Positions 1 to 8,507 of a stretch of DNA of 64,000 nucleotides are shown here, piece after piece (the first letter of the stretch is position 1; every line of letters begins with the position of its first letter). The stretch is from positions 2,294,001 through 2,358,000 of the forward strand of contig JAHBUD010000001.1 of assembly GCA_019638255.1 (NCBI GenBank). Reading direction: 5' to 3'. The DNA comes from Cyclobacteriaceae bacterium. Lineage in GTDB: Bacteria > Bacteroidota > Bacteroidia > Cytophagales > Cyclobacteriaceae. Position numbers and translations under genes: made by a program. A model generated the notes under the pieces. The model was not told where the DNA came from. It saw only the letters and a list, made by a program, of their open reading frames with translations, and did not search any database.

Positions 1-1119
1 GGTGAGTTTGAGGAGACACCCGCTAAAGTAACTGGAAACGATCAGTTTACAGCGAGGCCGGGAGTTCACGAGTGGTTTGAAACAGTGAAATTGAATTACG
101 GTGTAGATATTGAACAAGACCGAAAAGCGTATTTCGATCCGGTGCCCGATACATGGGTGAAGATGAAAGACATTCTGGTTTTCTGGGCCAATAAAAAAGT
201 GGATGGTTTTCGGTGCGACATGGCCGAGATGGTTCCGGTAGAATTTTGGCAATGGGCAATACCCCAGGTGAAAGCGGTAAATCCTGATATCATTTTCATT
301 GCGGAAATTTATAACCCTGCACAATATCGAAATTACATTCACACAGGAAGGTTTGACTATTTGTACGATAAAGTTCAGCTATACGATACGCTTCGCTTGC
401 TGGTAAACGGACAACGCAGCACCCGCGACATCGCAGTGATTCAAAATGATTTAAAAGAAATCAATTCAAACATGCTTCACTTTCTGGAGAATCATGATGA
501 GCAACGCATTGCCTCAAAATTCTTTGCCGGCAATCCATGGAAGGCCGTGCCGGCTATGGTAATCAGCGCTACCATCGACCAAGGGCCGGTAATGATTTAT
601 TTTGGTCAGGAGGTAGGCGAACCGGGTGCTGGAGCAGAAGGCTTTCAGGGCGATGATGGACGCACTACCATTTTCGATTATTGGGGAGTGCCGGAGCATC
701 AAAAGTGGATGAATGATGGTTTATTTGATGGTGGCTTGCTTAGTGAAGATCAAACGAGATTGAGAGCATTCTATTCAACGCTATTGAATCTCTCCGGAAA
801 GCATCCTGCTATTGCTTTCGGAGCGTATGAGGATATAACCGCTTACAACATTGATCAGCGAAACGTTGATGATGATATTTTCGCGTGCTTACGTTTTACG
901 GAGGATAAACGGTTGCTGATCATTGCAGGTTTCAATACCTCAAAACGAAAAATCAAGATTAACATTCCTGAAGCGGTTGCAGAAAAATTATCATTAAACA
1001 AAGTGAGTAATTATACACTTAATGAAATTTTATGGAAGGAAGAGCATGAAGAATTGAGTGAATTTACATTTACACTTGATCTTCCAGCCTTTGGTGCAAT
1101 GATTTTTGAATTCGAATAA
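1..1119 (+). CDS. GH13 alpha-amylase family protein, 5' end cut off by window
   Basis: The reading frame is open from base 1; an internal GTG at 85 is not the real start. The three GH13 catalytic residues are visible: the nucleophile Asp in GFRCDMAEM (codon 217), the acid/base Glu in FIAEIYNP (codon 304) and the stabilising Asp in ENHDEQR (codon 496). The end (about 90 residues) resembles the small beta domain C of GH13 enzymes, so the 3' end looks complete. The N-terminal part of the TIM barrel and any signal peptide lie outside the window, so location cannot be judged. It is first in a same-strand run with glgE, treS-mak, glgB and a GH57 gene (7 nt before glgE). It therefore probably releases or transfers short malto-oligosaccharides. 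Exact specificity is not readable. Confidence 0.88.
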   Translation, partial: GEFEETPAKVTGNDQFTARPGVHEWFETVKLNYGVDIEQDRKAYFDPVPDTWVKMKDILVFWANKKVDGFRCDMAEMVPVEFWQWAIPQVKAVNPDIIFIAEIYNPAQYRNYIHTGRFDYLYDKVQLYDTLRLLVNGQRSTRDIAVIQNDLKEINSNMLHFLENHDEQRIASKFFAGNPWKAVPAMVISATIDQGPVMIYFGQEVGEPGAGAEGFQGDDGRTTIFDYWGVPEHQKWMNDGLFDGGLLSEDQTRLRAFYSTLLNLSGKHPAIAFGAYEDITAYNIDQRNVDDDIFACLRFTEDKRLLIIAGFNTSKRKIKINIPEAVAEKLSLNKVSNYTLNEILWKEEHEELSEFTFTLDLPAFGAMIFEFE

Positions 1120-1126
1120 CTAAACT

Positions 1127-3085
1127 ATGAGTCTTGATAAAATTCCCGGTCAGCAACGGGTAATAATTGAAAATGTTCAACCCGAGGTAGATGGTGGTCG
1201 TTATCCGGCAAAGCGCACCGTTGGTGAGCGGGTAGATGTGACGGCCGATATTTTTGCCGATGGACACGATCATGTGCGGGCGGATGTATTGTATAAAAAG
1301 GCAACAGCCAAGCAGTGGAGCCACGCACCTATGCATCTTATTGGAAACGATACCTGGGGAGCATCATTCTATACCACTGAAAAAACGGATTATGTTTTTA
1401 CGGTTGAAGCGTGGATTGATCACCTGGAAACCTGGCACGATGGCATAAAGAAGAAAGCGCAAGCCATGCTCAATGTAAAACTTGAGTTATTGGAAGGTGC
1501 TCTTTTACTTGAACAGGCTGCCGTTAAAAAGGATAAGGACTTATTGGCCCTCGCGACACAGTTCAGGGATGAGAAGAAATATTTGGTTAATGTAGAGCAT
1601 ATACAAAGTGCTGAATTTGGTGACCTTGTTCATCACCATCCGGTACGGCAATTTGAAAGCCGCTACGCCAAAGAATTGAAGGTAATTGTTGAGCATAAAA
1701 AAGCGCTCTTCAGTAGTTGGTATGAATTGTTTCCTCGTTCGGCAGCAGCCGATGGCAAGCATGGTACTTTTAAAGATGTAATGAAGTTATTGCCCCGCAT
1801 TTCAGCCATGGGGTTTGATGTTTTATACCTGCCGCCCATTCACCCGATTGGCAAAGTAAATCGAAAGGGGAAGAACAATAATGTTCGTGCAAGCGAAGGT
1901 GAGCCCGGTTCGCCATGGGCTATCGGTAGCGATGAGGGAGGACATAAAGCCATCCATCGTGAACTCGGTACGCTGGAGGATTATAAAAAGCTAATTGCGG
2001 AGGCAAAGAAAATTGGAATCGACATTGCACTTGACCTGGCCTTTCAATGCGCACCCGATCATCCGTATGTAAAGGAACATCCGGAATGGTTTAAACAACG
2101 GCCGGACGGCTCCATACAGTATGCTGAAAACCCACCCAAGAAATACCAGGATATATATCCTTTTAATTTTGAATGCGATGATTGGAAAGGATTATGGAAT
2201 GAACTGAAATCAGTAATTATCTACTGGATCGAACAAGGGGTCACTATTTTTCGGGTTGATAATCCACATACAAAACCGATTCCATTCTGGGAGTGGGCCA
2301 TAGCCGAAGTAAATAAGCAGTATACGGATGTGATATTTCTTTCGGAGGCATTTACACGTCCGCGTATTATGGCTTCGCTGGCCAAATCAGGGTTTACACA
2401 ATCCTATACGTACTTTACCTGGCGGGTGAGCAAGCGGGAATTAATCGAATACATGAATGAGTTGGTTTATGGTCCGTTACGAAATTATTTCCGTCCAAAC
2501 TTCTGGCCAAATACACCTGATATTCTTCCCTATCATCTCCAGCATCAGGGTGAAAACATGTTTATTATCCGATTGGCGCTGGCTTCAACGCTTTCTGCTT
2601 CCTACGGAATTTACGGGCCTCCTTACGAATTCTATGACAACAATCCGGTGCCGGGCAAGGAAGAATACATGGACTCTGAGAAGTATGAGATAAAGGAATT
2701 CAATTGGAGACGGACCAACAGGATGACGGATATTATCTCCATTATAAACAAAGCGCGCAGAGAGAATGAGGCATTGCAATCAACCTGGAATGTGCACTTT
2801 TGTGCCATTGAACATGATGCGTTATTGGCCTACATCAAATTTACCGATGACTTGAAAAGCATCATCATGGTGATTGTAAACCTCGATCAGCACAATCAGC
2901 ACCAGGGATATGTTCAGCTTCCCAGTCATTTGTTGAAGCTGGGTGATCAGGTCAATCTGAAACTTCATGATTTAATGACGGACGAGCACTATACCTGGAC
3001 ACAGGAGTGGAATTACGTGGAGTTGAATCCTCATAAGATACCGTTCCATCTATTTAAGATTGATATACACGAATCCAATATGTGA
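1127..3085 (+). CDS. glgE: Alpha-1,4-glucan:maltose-1-phosphate maltosyltransferase GlgE
   Basis: This 652-aa protein has the GlgE layout: an N-terminal beta domain (about 1-190, DUF3416-like) followed by a GH13_3 barrel. Catalytic residues are present: nucleophile Asp378 in FRVDNPHT, Glu407 in LSEAFTRP and Asp465 in NTPDILPYH. The NPHTKP string after the nucleophile is typical of GlgE and separates it from ordinary amylases. GlgE extends alpha-1,4-glucans with maltose from maltose-1-phosphate. The next gene carries the maltokinase domain that would make this donor, and glgB follows. The stop TGA at 3083 is 1 nt from the treS-mak ATG at 3087, which implies translational coupling. No Shine-Dalgarno sequence is evident, as is normal in Bacteroidetes. 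Confidence 0.95.
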   Translation: MSLDKIPGQQRVIIENVQPEVDGGRYPAKRTVGERVDVTADIFADGHDHVRADVLYKKATAKQWSHAPMHLIGNDTWGASFYTTEKTDYVFTVEAWIDHLETWHDGIKKKAQAMLNVKLELLEGALLLEQAAVKKDKDLLALATQFRDEKKYLVNVEHIQSAEFGDLVHHHPVRQFESRYAKELKVIVEHKKALFSSWYELFPRSAAADGKHGTFKDVMKLLPRISAMGFDVLYLPPIHPIGKVNRKGKNNNVRASEGEPGSPWAIGSDEGGHKAIHRELGTLEDYKKLIAEAKKIGIDIALDLAFQCAPDHPYVKEHPEWFKQRPDGSIQYAENPPKKYQDIYPFNFECDDWKGLWNELKSVIIYWIEQGVTIFRVDNPHTKPIPFWEWAIAEVNKQYTDVIFLSEAFTRPRIMASLAKSGFTQSYTYFTWRVSKRELIEYMNELVYGPLRNYFRPNFWPNTPDILPYHLQHQGENMFIIRLALASTLSASYGIYGPPYEFYDNNPVPGKEEYMDSEKYEIKEFNWRRTNRMTDIISIINKARRENEALQSTWNVHFCAIEHDALLAYIKFTDDLKSIIMVIVNLDQHNQHQGYVQLPSHLLKLGDQVNLKLHDLMTDEHYTWTQEWNYVELNPHKIPFHLFKIDIHESNM

Positions 3086-3086
3086 A

Positions 3087-6000
3087 ATGAGTACACAAAA
3101 AAATACTGAATCACTTTGGTTTAAGGACGCCATCATCTATGAAATTTCTGTTCGCGCGTTTTACGACAGCAATGGCGATGGTATTGGTGATTTTAACGGG
3201 TTGGTACAAAAGCTTGATTACCTCGAAGACCTGGGGATCAATGCTTTGTGGTTACTGCCTTTCTATCCATCCCCGCTGAAAGATGATGGCTACGATGTTA
3301 CTGATCATTATGACATTCATCCGGAATACGGCACATTGGCAGATTTTAAGATTTTTTTAAAAGAAGCTCATGCAAGGGGGATAAAAGTAATTACCGAATT
3401 AATTCTTAATCATACTTCCGATCAGCATCCGTGGTTTAAACGTGCCCGAAAAGCCAAGGCAGGCTCGCGTTACCGCGACTTCTATGTGTGGAGTGATTCA
3501 CCGGATAAGTATAAGGAAGCCCGGATGATTGTTCCAGACGATGAGTCATCGAATTGGTCGTGGGATACAGAAGCAAAATCATACAATTGGCACCGATTCC
3601 ATCGCCATCAGCCAGAGTTGAATTATGAGAATCCGGAAGTTCAAATGGAGATGATCAAGGTTATCGACTTTTGGATGAAGATGGGGGTGGATGGTTTCCG
3701 GTTACCTTCAGCACCTTTCCTGTTTGAAGAGGAGGGTACAAGCTGTGAAAATTTACCGCAAACCCATGCCTTCTTAAAGCGCATACGAGCCCACATTGAT
3801 AAACATTATAAGAATAGAATATTGGTTGCGGAAGCAAACCTATGGCCTGAAGATGCTGCTGCATATTTTGGTGATGGTCAGGAGTGCCACCTGAATTTTA
3901 ACTATCCGCTAATGCCGCGTTTATTTTTGGGACTTCGTACCGAGGATAGTTATCCCATTGTGGATATTCTTGAGCAAACTCCCGATACACCACCCAATAG
4001 TCAGTGGGCGTTATTCCTGCGTAACCATGATGAAATTGCACTTGAAATGGTTACCGAAGAAGAGAAGGACTATCTCTTCAAAGCCTACGCCAACGATCCA
4101 AATACTAAATTCAACATTGGTATTCGAAGAAGACTAGCCCCTTTGTTGAATAACGACAGACGAAAAATTGAATTGCTGCATACCATTTTATTTTCGTTGC
4201 CCGGTACACCGGTGTTGTACTATGGCGATGAAATAGGAATGGGTGATAACATTTATCTGGGCGACCGCTACGGAGTTCGAACACCCATGCAATGGAGTAT
4301 GAATGTGAATGCAGGATTCTCCAATACCAACCCGCAGATGTTGTATTTACCGGTTATTACCGATCCGGTTTTCCGCTATGAGTCGGTTAACGTTTCAACG
4401 CAGGATGATAATCCATCGTCATTGTTGTGGTGGATGCGCCAGATCATTGCCATGCGCAAACGGTTGGTTGTGTTTGGTCGTGGTGAAATGAAGTTTATTG
4501 ACAGCACCAATAGTAAGGTGCTTTCCTTCTTGCGCTCTTACGATCGGCAGCGCATTATTCTTGTGGCTAATCTCTCACAATTTTCACAGGTAACAACCCT
4601 TAACCTTACCGATTATAAGGACTGTGATGTTACAGAAGTATTCAGTCAGAACAGGTTTATGAATGTAGGTGAGGGGCAGTACACCATCACGGTTGGACCG
4701 TACGGTTACTATTGGCTTCAACTGGATACCATTGAGAAAAAAGATAAACCGGAAACCAGTGGCGAATTACCACTTTTTGCCACTGATCTTTCGTGGGAGA
4801 AGGCATTTAATTCCTACAATGAGAAACGACAGTTTGAGCGCAAAATTCTTCCAACATTTATGAAGAAATGCCGATGGTTTGGTGGTAAAGCTAAAGTCAT
4901 CAGCAAGATGGGAATTGAAAAAATGATCCCATTAAAAGTAAGTGGTCAAACCCATTATTTAACCTTAGTAGAAGTACACTATGTTCAGCGCCTGCCTGAA
5001 TTGTATTTCTTGCCGATGACTTTTGCGCCAGCCGATACCGTGATTGATCGGGTAGAATATCACGCACAAAGCGTAGTGTGCCGTGCAGAAATTCAGGATG
5101 AGGTTGGCTTTGTAATGGATAGCAGCTACGATAAGAGTTTTCGCGATTTCCTGCTGCTCAATATGGATAAGCGGGCAAGCATACGGTACGATGATGGTGT
5201 ACTTGAATTTAATTCAAGCGTGTTCAATAAAATAGTCATTGATGGCCCGGTAGATTCAAAAGTATTGAAAGCCGATCAAAGCAATACAGCCATCATCTAC
5301 AATGAAAAATACTTCTTCAAGTTCTACCGAAAGATAGAGCGTGAAATTAATCCCGATCTGGAGATTGTTCAGTTCCTTTCTGAAAACACCAGCTTTTCAA
5401 ATAGCCCTAAGTATACCGGAAGTATTGAGTTTAAGGATAGTGAAGACCGGGTGACTGTTTTTGGATTGTTGCAGGAGAAAGTAGAGAACCAGGGCGATGC
5501 CTGGAATATGACTACTGATTCTGTGGGCAGGTTTTATGAACGGGTGATCACAAAAGCAAAGAAAGAGAAGCTTCCTAAATTAATTAATAAATCAAGTATA
5601 ACTTTTGATGAGGCACCCGAACTGATTCAGGAACTTATCGGACGAGGTTTTTACGAACGTGTTGTGCGGCTAGGACAACGCACGGCTGAAATGCACCTGG
5701 CATTGGCTTCTGATTTAAGTAACCCATCGTTTGCTCCTGAAAAGTTTACGTCTAACTATCAGCGATCCTTGTACTCATCGCTTCGCAAGCTGGTTCGTGA
5801 TCGTTTTAATTTGCTTGAATCTTCAATTTCAAAACTCCCTCCTGAGATTCGGGAATTGGCTAAACAAGTATTGGCCATGGAAAATGATGTGCTTGAGTGC
5901 TTTAAGGAAGTTTATGAAGTCCGCATTAATGCAACTAAAACCCGTATTCACGGTGATTATCACTTGGGTCAGGTTTTGTTTACCGGTAAGGACTTTGTGA

Positions 6001-6431
6001 TTATTGATTTTGAAGGCGAGCCAGGTTTTTCATTTAGCGAACGCAGACTGAAGAAACATCCATTGAAGGATGTTGCCGGTATGATGCGTTCATTCCAATA
6101 TGCCGCCTTTGGAAAGATCCTGTTAAATGAAAACTACCGCGAACGGGATATGGAGTTTTTGGAATCGTGGGCCGAGCAATGGCAACATTATGTTAGCCGT
6201 TTTTATTTCGGTGCCTACCTGGAACGCATGGGCTTGGGCAAGGAATTGTCTTTAGAAAATGAAGTCCTTATTCGCACATTCCTGATTGAGAAAGCTGTGT
6301 ATGAGCTTGGCTATGAATTAAACGGTCGCCCGGATTGGGTGGTGATTCCATTGCGTGGCATTATGTATCACATGAAACGATATTTAATGGTGCGGGAAGA
6401 GCGTGAAAGTAAAAAGAAGGCGAAACGATAA
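3087..6431 (+). CDS. treS: Trehalose synthase-maltokinase fusion (TreS-Mak), TreS nucleophile replaced
   Basis: The 1114-aa product joins a GH13 trehalose synthase-like domain (about 1-540) to a maltokinase domain (about 590-1105). The kinase half has HGDYHLGQ (from residue 955) and IDFEGEP, the maltokinase active-site strings, so it should make maltose-1-phosphate for GlgE. In the TreS half, Glu249 (VAEANLWPED) and Asp315 (RNHDEI) are present. The nucleophile position is not: the family reads GFRLDAVPY and this gene reads GFRLPSAPF, with Pro207 (codon 3705) in place of Asp. A canonical trehalose/maltose isomerase would not be expected to work, although the kinase may. I chose ATG 3087 because an upstream in-frame ATG at 3060 would overlap glgE by 26 nt and add residues outside the conserved start. 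Confidence 0.93.
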   Translation: MSTQKNTESLWFKDAIIYEISVRAFYDSNGDGIGDFNGLVQKLDYLEDLGINALWLLPFYPSPLKDDGYDVTDHYDIHPEYGTLADFKIFLKEAHARGIKVITELILNHTSDQHPWFKRARKAKAGSRYRDFYVWSDSPDKYKEARMIVPDDESSNWSWDTEAKSYNWHRFHRHQPELNYENPEVQMEMIKVIDFWMKMGVDGFRLPSAPFLFEEEGTSCENLPQTHAFLKRIRAHIDKHYKNRILVAEANLWPEDAAAYFGDGQECHLNFNYPLMPRLFLGLRTEDSYPIVDILEQTPDTPPNSQWALFLRNHDEIALEMVTEEEKDYLFKAYANDPNTKFNIGIRRRLAPLLNNDRRKIELLHTILFSLPGTPVLYYGDEIGMGDNIYLGDRYGVRTPMQWSMNVNAGFSNTNPQMLYLPVITDPVFRYESVNVSTQDDNPSSLLWWMRQIIAMRKRLVVFGRGEMKFIDSTNSKVLSFLRSYDRQRIILVANLSQFSQVTTLNLTDYKDCDVTEVFSQNRFMNVGEGQYTITVGPYGYYWLQLDTIEKKDKPETSGELPLFATDLSWEKAFNSYNEKRQFERKILPTFMKKCRWFGGKAKVISKMGIEKMIPLKVSGQTHYLTLVEVHYVQRLPELYFLPMTFAPADTVIDRVEYHAQSVVCRAEIQDEVGFVMDSSYDKSFRDFLLLNMDKRASIRYDDGVLEFNSSVFNKIVIDGPVDSKVLKADQSNTAIIYNEKYFFKFYRKIEREINPDLEIVQFLSENTSFSNSPKYTGSIEFKDSEDRVTVFGLLQEKVENQGDAWNMTTDSVGRFYERVITKAKKEKLPKLINKSSITFDEAPELIQELIGRGFYERVVRLGQRTAEMHLALASDLSNPSFAPEKFTSNYQRSLYSSLRKLVRDRFNLLESSISKLPPEIRELAKQVLAMENDVLECFKEVYEVRINATKTRIHGDYHLGQVLFTGKDFVIIDFEGEPGFSFSERRLKKHPLKDVAGMMRSFQYAAFGKILLNENYRERDMEFLESWAEQWQHYVSRFYFGAYLERMGLGKELSLENEVLIRTFLIEKAVYELGYELNGRPDWVVIPLRGIMYHMKRYLMVREERESKKKAKR

Positions 6432-6457
6432 TTACTAGTGATTAACGACTAACAATT

Positions 6458-8431
6458 ATGGGCAAAAAGAAAAAAGCATCACCTGAAGTAAGTTCTATGG
6501 CCGATGTTTATACACGCTTAACCGATTTTGATATTCACCTTTTTAAAACCGGCAAGCACTTTAAACTTTATGAAAGGATGGGATCTTTCCCCGTAGAGTT
6601 TAAAGGAAAGAAGGGTACATACTTTGCCGTGTGGGCGCCCAATGCACGGGCTGTTTCTGTTATCGGAAATTTTAATCACTGGAATAGCGGTAGTCATGTG
6701 TTGTCACCCCGTTGGGACGAGTCGGGTATTTGGGAAGGATTTTTTCAGGATGTGCAACGTGGCGAAGCATACAAATACGCTATTCATTCCAATACGGGCG
6801 ATTACCTGGAGAAAGCCGATCCGTTCGCCATGTTTGCCGAAACACCTCCTAAAACGGCTTCCATAGTTTGGGATACGAATTATAAATGGAATGACGGTAG
6901 CTGGTTAAAAGATCGCAAAAACAACGTTGGGAAGTCACAGCCCTATTCTGTTTATGAAGTGCACCTTGGTTCGTGGCGAAGAAAGTACGAAGACGGAAAC
7001 CGTTCGCTCAGTTATGGTGAGATGGCTGATGAATTGGTTGCTTACGTTACCGATTTGGGCTTTACCCATGTTGAGTTTTTGCCCGTGATGGAACATCCCT
7101 TCTTTGGATCGTGGGGCTACCAGGTTACCGGATATTATGCGCCTTCAAGTCGCTACGGTTCCCCGGAAGAGTTTATGTTTTTAGTCGACTCTTTTCACCA
7201 AGCCGGCATTGGCGTTATCCTCGATTGGGTTCCGTCACACTTTCCCGGTGATGAATATGGATTGTACAAATTCGATGGAACACATTTATACGAGCATGCC
7301 GATCCGCGAAAGGGATTTCACCCGGATTGGAAGAGTTATATTTTTAACTACGGCCGTAATGAAGTCAAGTCTATTCTCATCAGTAATGCAGTCTATTGGC
7401 TCGACCGTTACCATATCGATGGCCTTCGGGTTGATGCCGTAGCCAGTATGTTATATCTGGATTACTCCCGCAAGGAAGGCGAATGGATTCCCAATCAATA
7501 TGGCGGTCGTGAAAACATTGAGTCAATTGTATTCCTCAAAGAGTTTAACGAAGTGGCTTATTCACAGTTTCCCGATGTCGTAACCATTGCCGAAGAATCG
7601 ACTGCATGGCCGGGTGTTTCCAAACCGACTTATTTGGGTGGACTTGGCTTTGGACAAAAATGGATGATGGGGTGGATGCACGATACCCTGAAATATTTCA
7701 AGAACGATCCGATTCACCGCAGGTATCATCAAAATGAAATTACTTTTAGCATCATGTATGCCTTTACGGAGAATTTCATGCTGCCGCTTTCGCACGATGA
7801 AGTAGTGCACGGCAAAGGATCGTTGTTGGGCCGCATGCCCGGTGATGAATGGCGGAGGTTTGCCAATTTGCGGCTCATGTTTTCGTATATGTACACGCAT
7901 CCGGGTACCAAGCTTTTGTTTATGGGCGGTGAGTTTGGTCAATCTTCCGAATGGAATCACGACCAAAGCTTAGATTGGCATTTGCTTCAATATCCTAATC
8001 ACCAGGGAATTTACCAGTTGATGAAAGAGTTGAATGCATTGTATAAATCAGAGCCTGCACTGTATCACTATGCCTTTGATGACCGTGGTTTTGAATGGGT
8101 GGATTATTCCGATCACCAGAACAGTGTGATCATTTACCAACGCAAATCCGACAAGAAGGAAGATCTGCTTCTGGTGATTTGCAACTTCACACCTGAAACA
8201 CGGAATCATTATCGCATTGGTGTTCCCTACCGTGGGCAGTGGCGCGAAATATTTAATTCCGATGATATGAAATACGGTGGCAGTGGCTTGCTCAACCAAG
8301 GTGCACTGATTACCACGCCAATTAAATACCATCATAAAGATTATTCCTTATCATTGTCACTTCCACCCTTAGGTATTTCGGTATTAAAACTGGAAAAGGA
8401 AGAAGCTGAATTTGATTTGGAACTGGAATAA
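6458..8431 (+). CDS. glgB: 1,4-alpha-glucan branching enzyme GlgB
   Basis: This 657-aa protein has an N-terminal CBM48 domain (about 45-150, with the string GTYFAVWAPNARAVSVIG), a GH13 barrel and a C-terminal beta domain. The catalytic residues are visible: Asp326 in GLRVDAVA, Glu379 in IAEESTAW and the stabilising Asp in LSHDEVVHG. It transfers alpha-1,4 segments to alpha-1,6 branch points. Beside glgE it would branch the linear glucan made from maltose-1-phosphate. Length is normal for the short-N-terminus GlgB type. It starts 26 nt after treS-mak, and the gap holds a short gactaac-like string but no terminator, so it probably belongs to the same transcript. Confidence 0.95.
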   Translation: MGKKKKASPEVSSMADVYTRLTDFDIHLFKTGKHFKLYERMGSFPVEFKGKKGTYFAVWAPNARAVSVIGNFNHWNSGSHVLSPRWDESGIWEGFFQDVQRGEAYKYAIHSNTGDYLEKADPFAMFAETPPKTASIVWDTNYKWNDGSWLKDRKNNVGKSQPYSVYEVHLGSWRRKYEDGNRSLSYGEMADELVAYVTDLGFTHVEFLPVMEHPFFGSWGYQVTGYYAPSSRYGSPEEFMFLVDSFHQAGIGVILDWVPSHFPGDEYGLYKFDGTHLYEHADPRKGFHPDWKSYIFNYGRNEVKSILISNAVYWLDRYHIDGLRVDAVASMLYLDYSRKEGEWIPNQYGGRENIESIVFLKEFNEVAYSQFPDVVTIAEESTAWPGVSKPTYLGGLGFGQKWMMGWMHDTLKYFKNDPIHRRYHQNEITFSIMYAFTENFMLPLSHDEVVHGKGSLLGRMPGDEWRRFANLRLMFSYMYTHPGTKLLFMGGEFGQSSEWNHDQSLDWHLLQYPNHQGIYQLMKELNALYKSEPALYHYAFDDRGFEWVDYSDHQNSVIIYQRKSDKKEDLLLVICNFTPETRNHYRIGVPYRGQWREIFNSDDMKYGGSGLLNQGALITTPIKYHHKDYSLSLSLPPLGISVLKLEKEEAEFDLELE

Positions 8432-8507
8432 TTGTCATTACCAAAAGTTTAACGCATTGTACGACCAAGCCATTGACTAATGACCTTTGACTGTTTGATT
8501 GAATAAA

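Noticed and set aside
3060..3086. An upstream start for TreS-Mak at 3060
   Set aside because: It would overlap glgE by 26 nt and add nine residues outside the conserved start of the family; ATG 3087 fits better.
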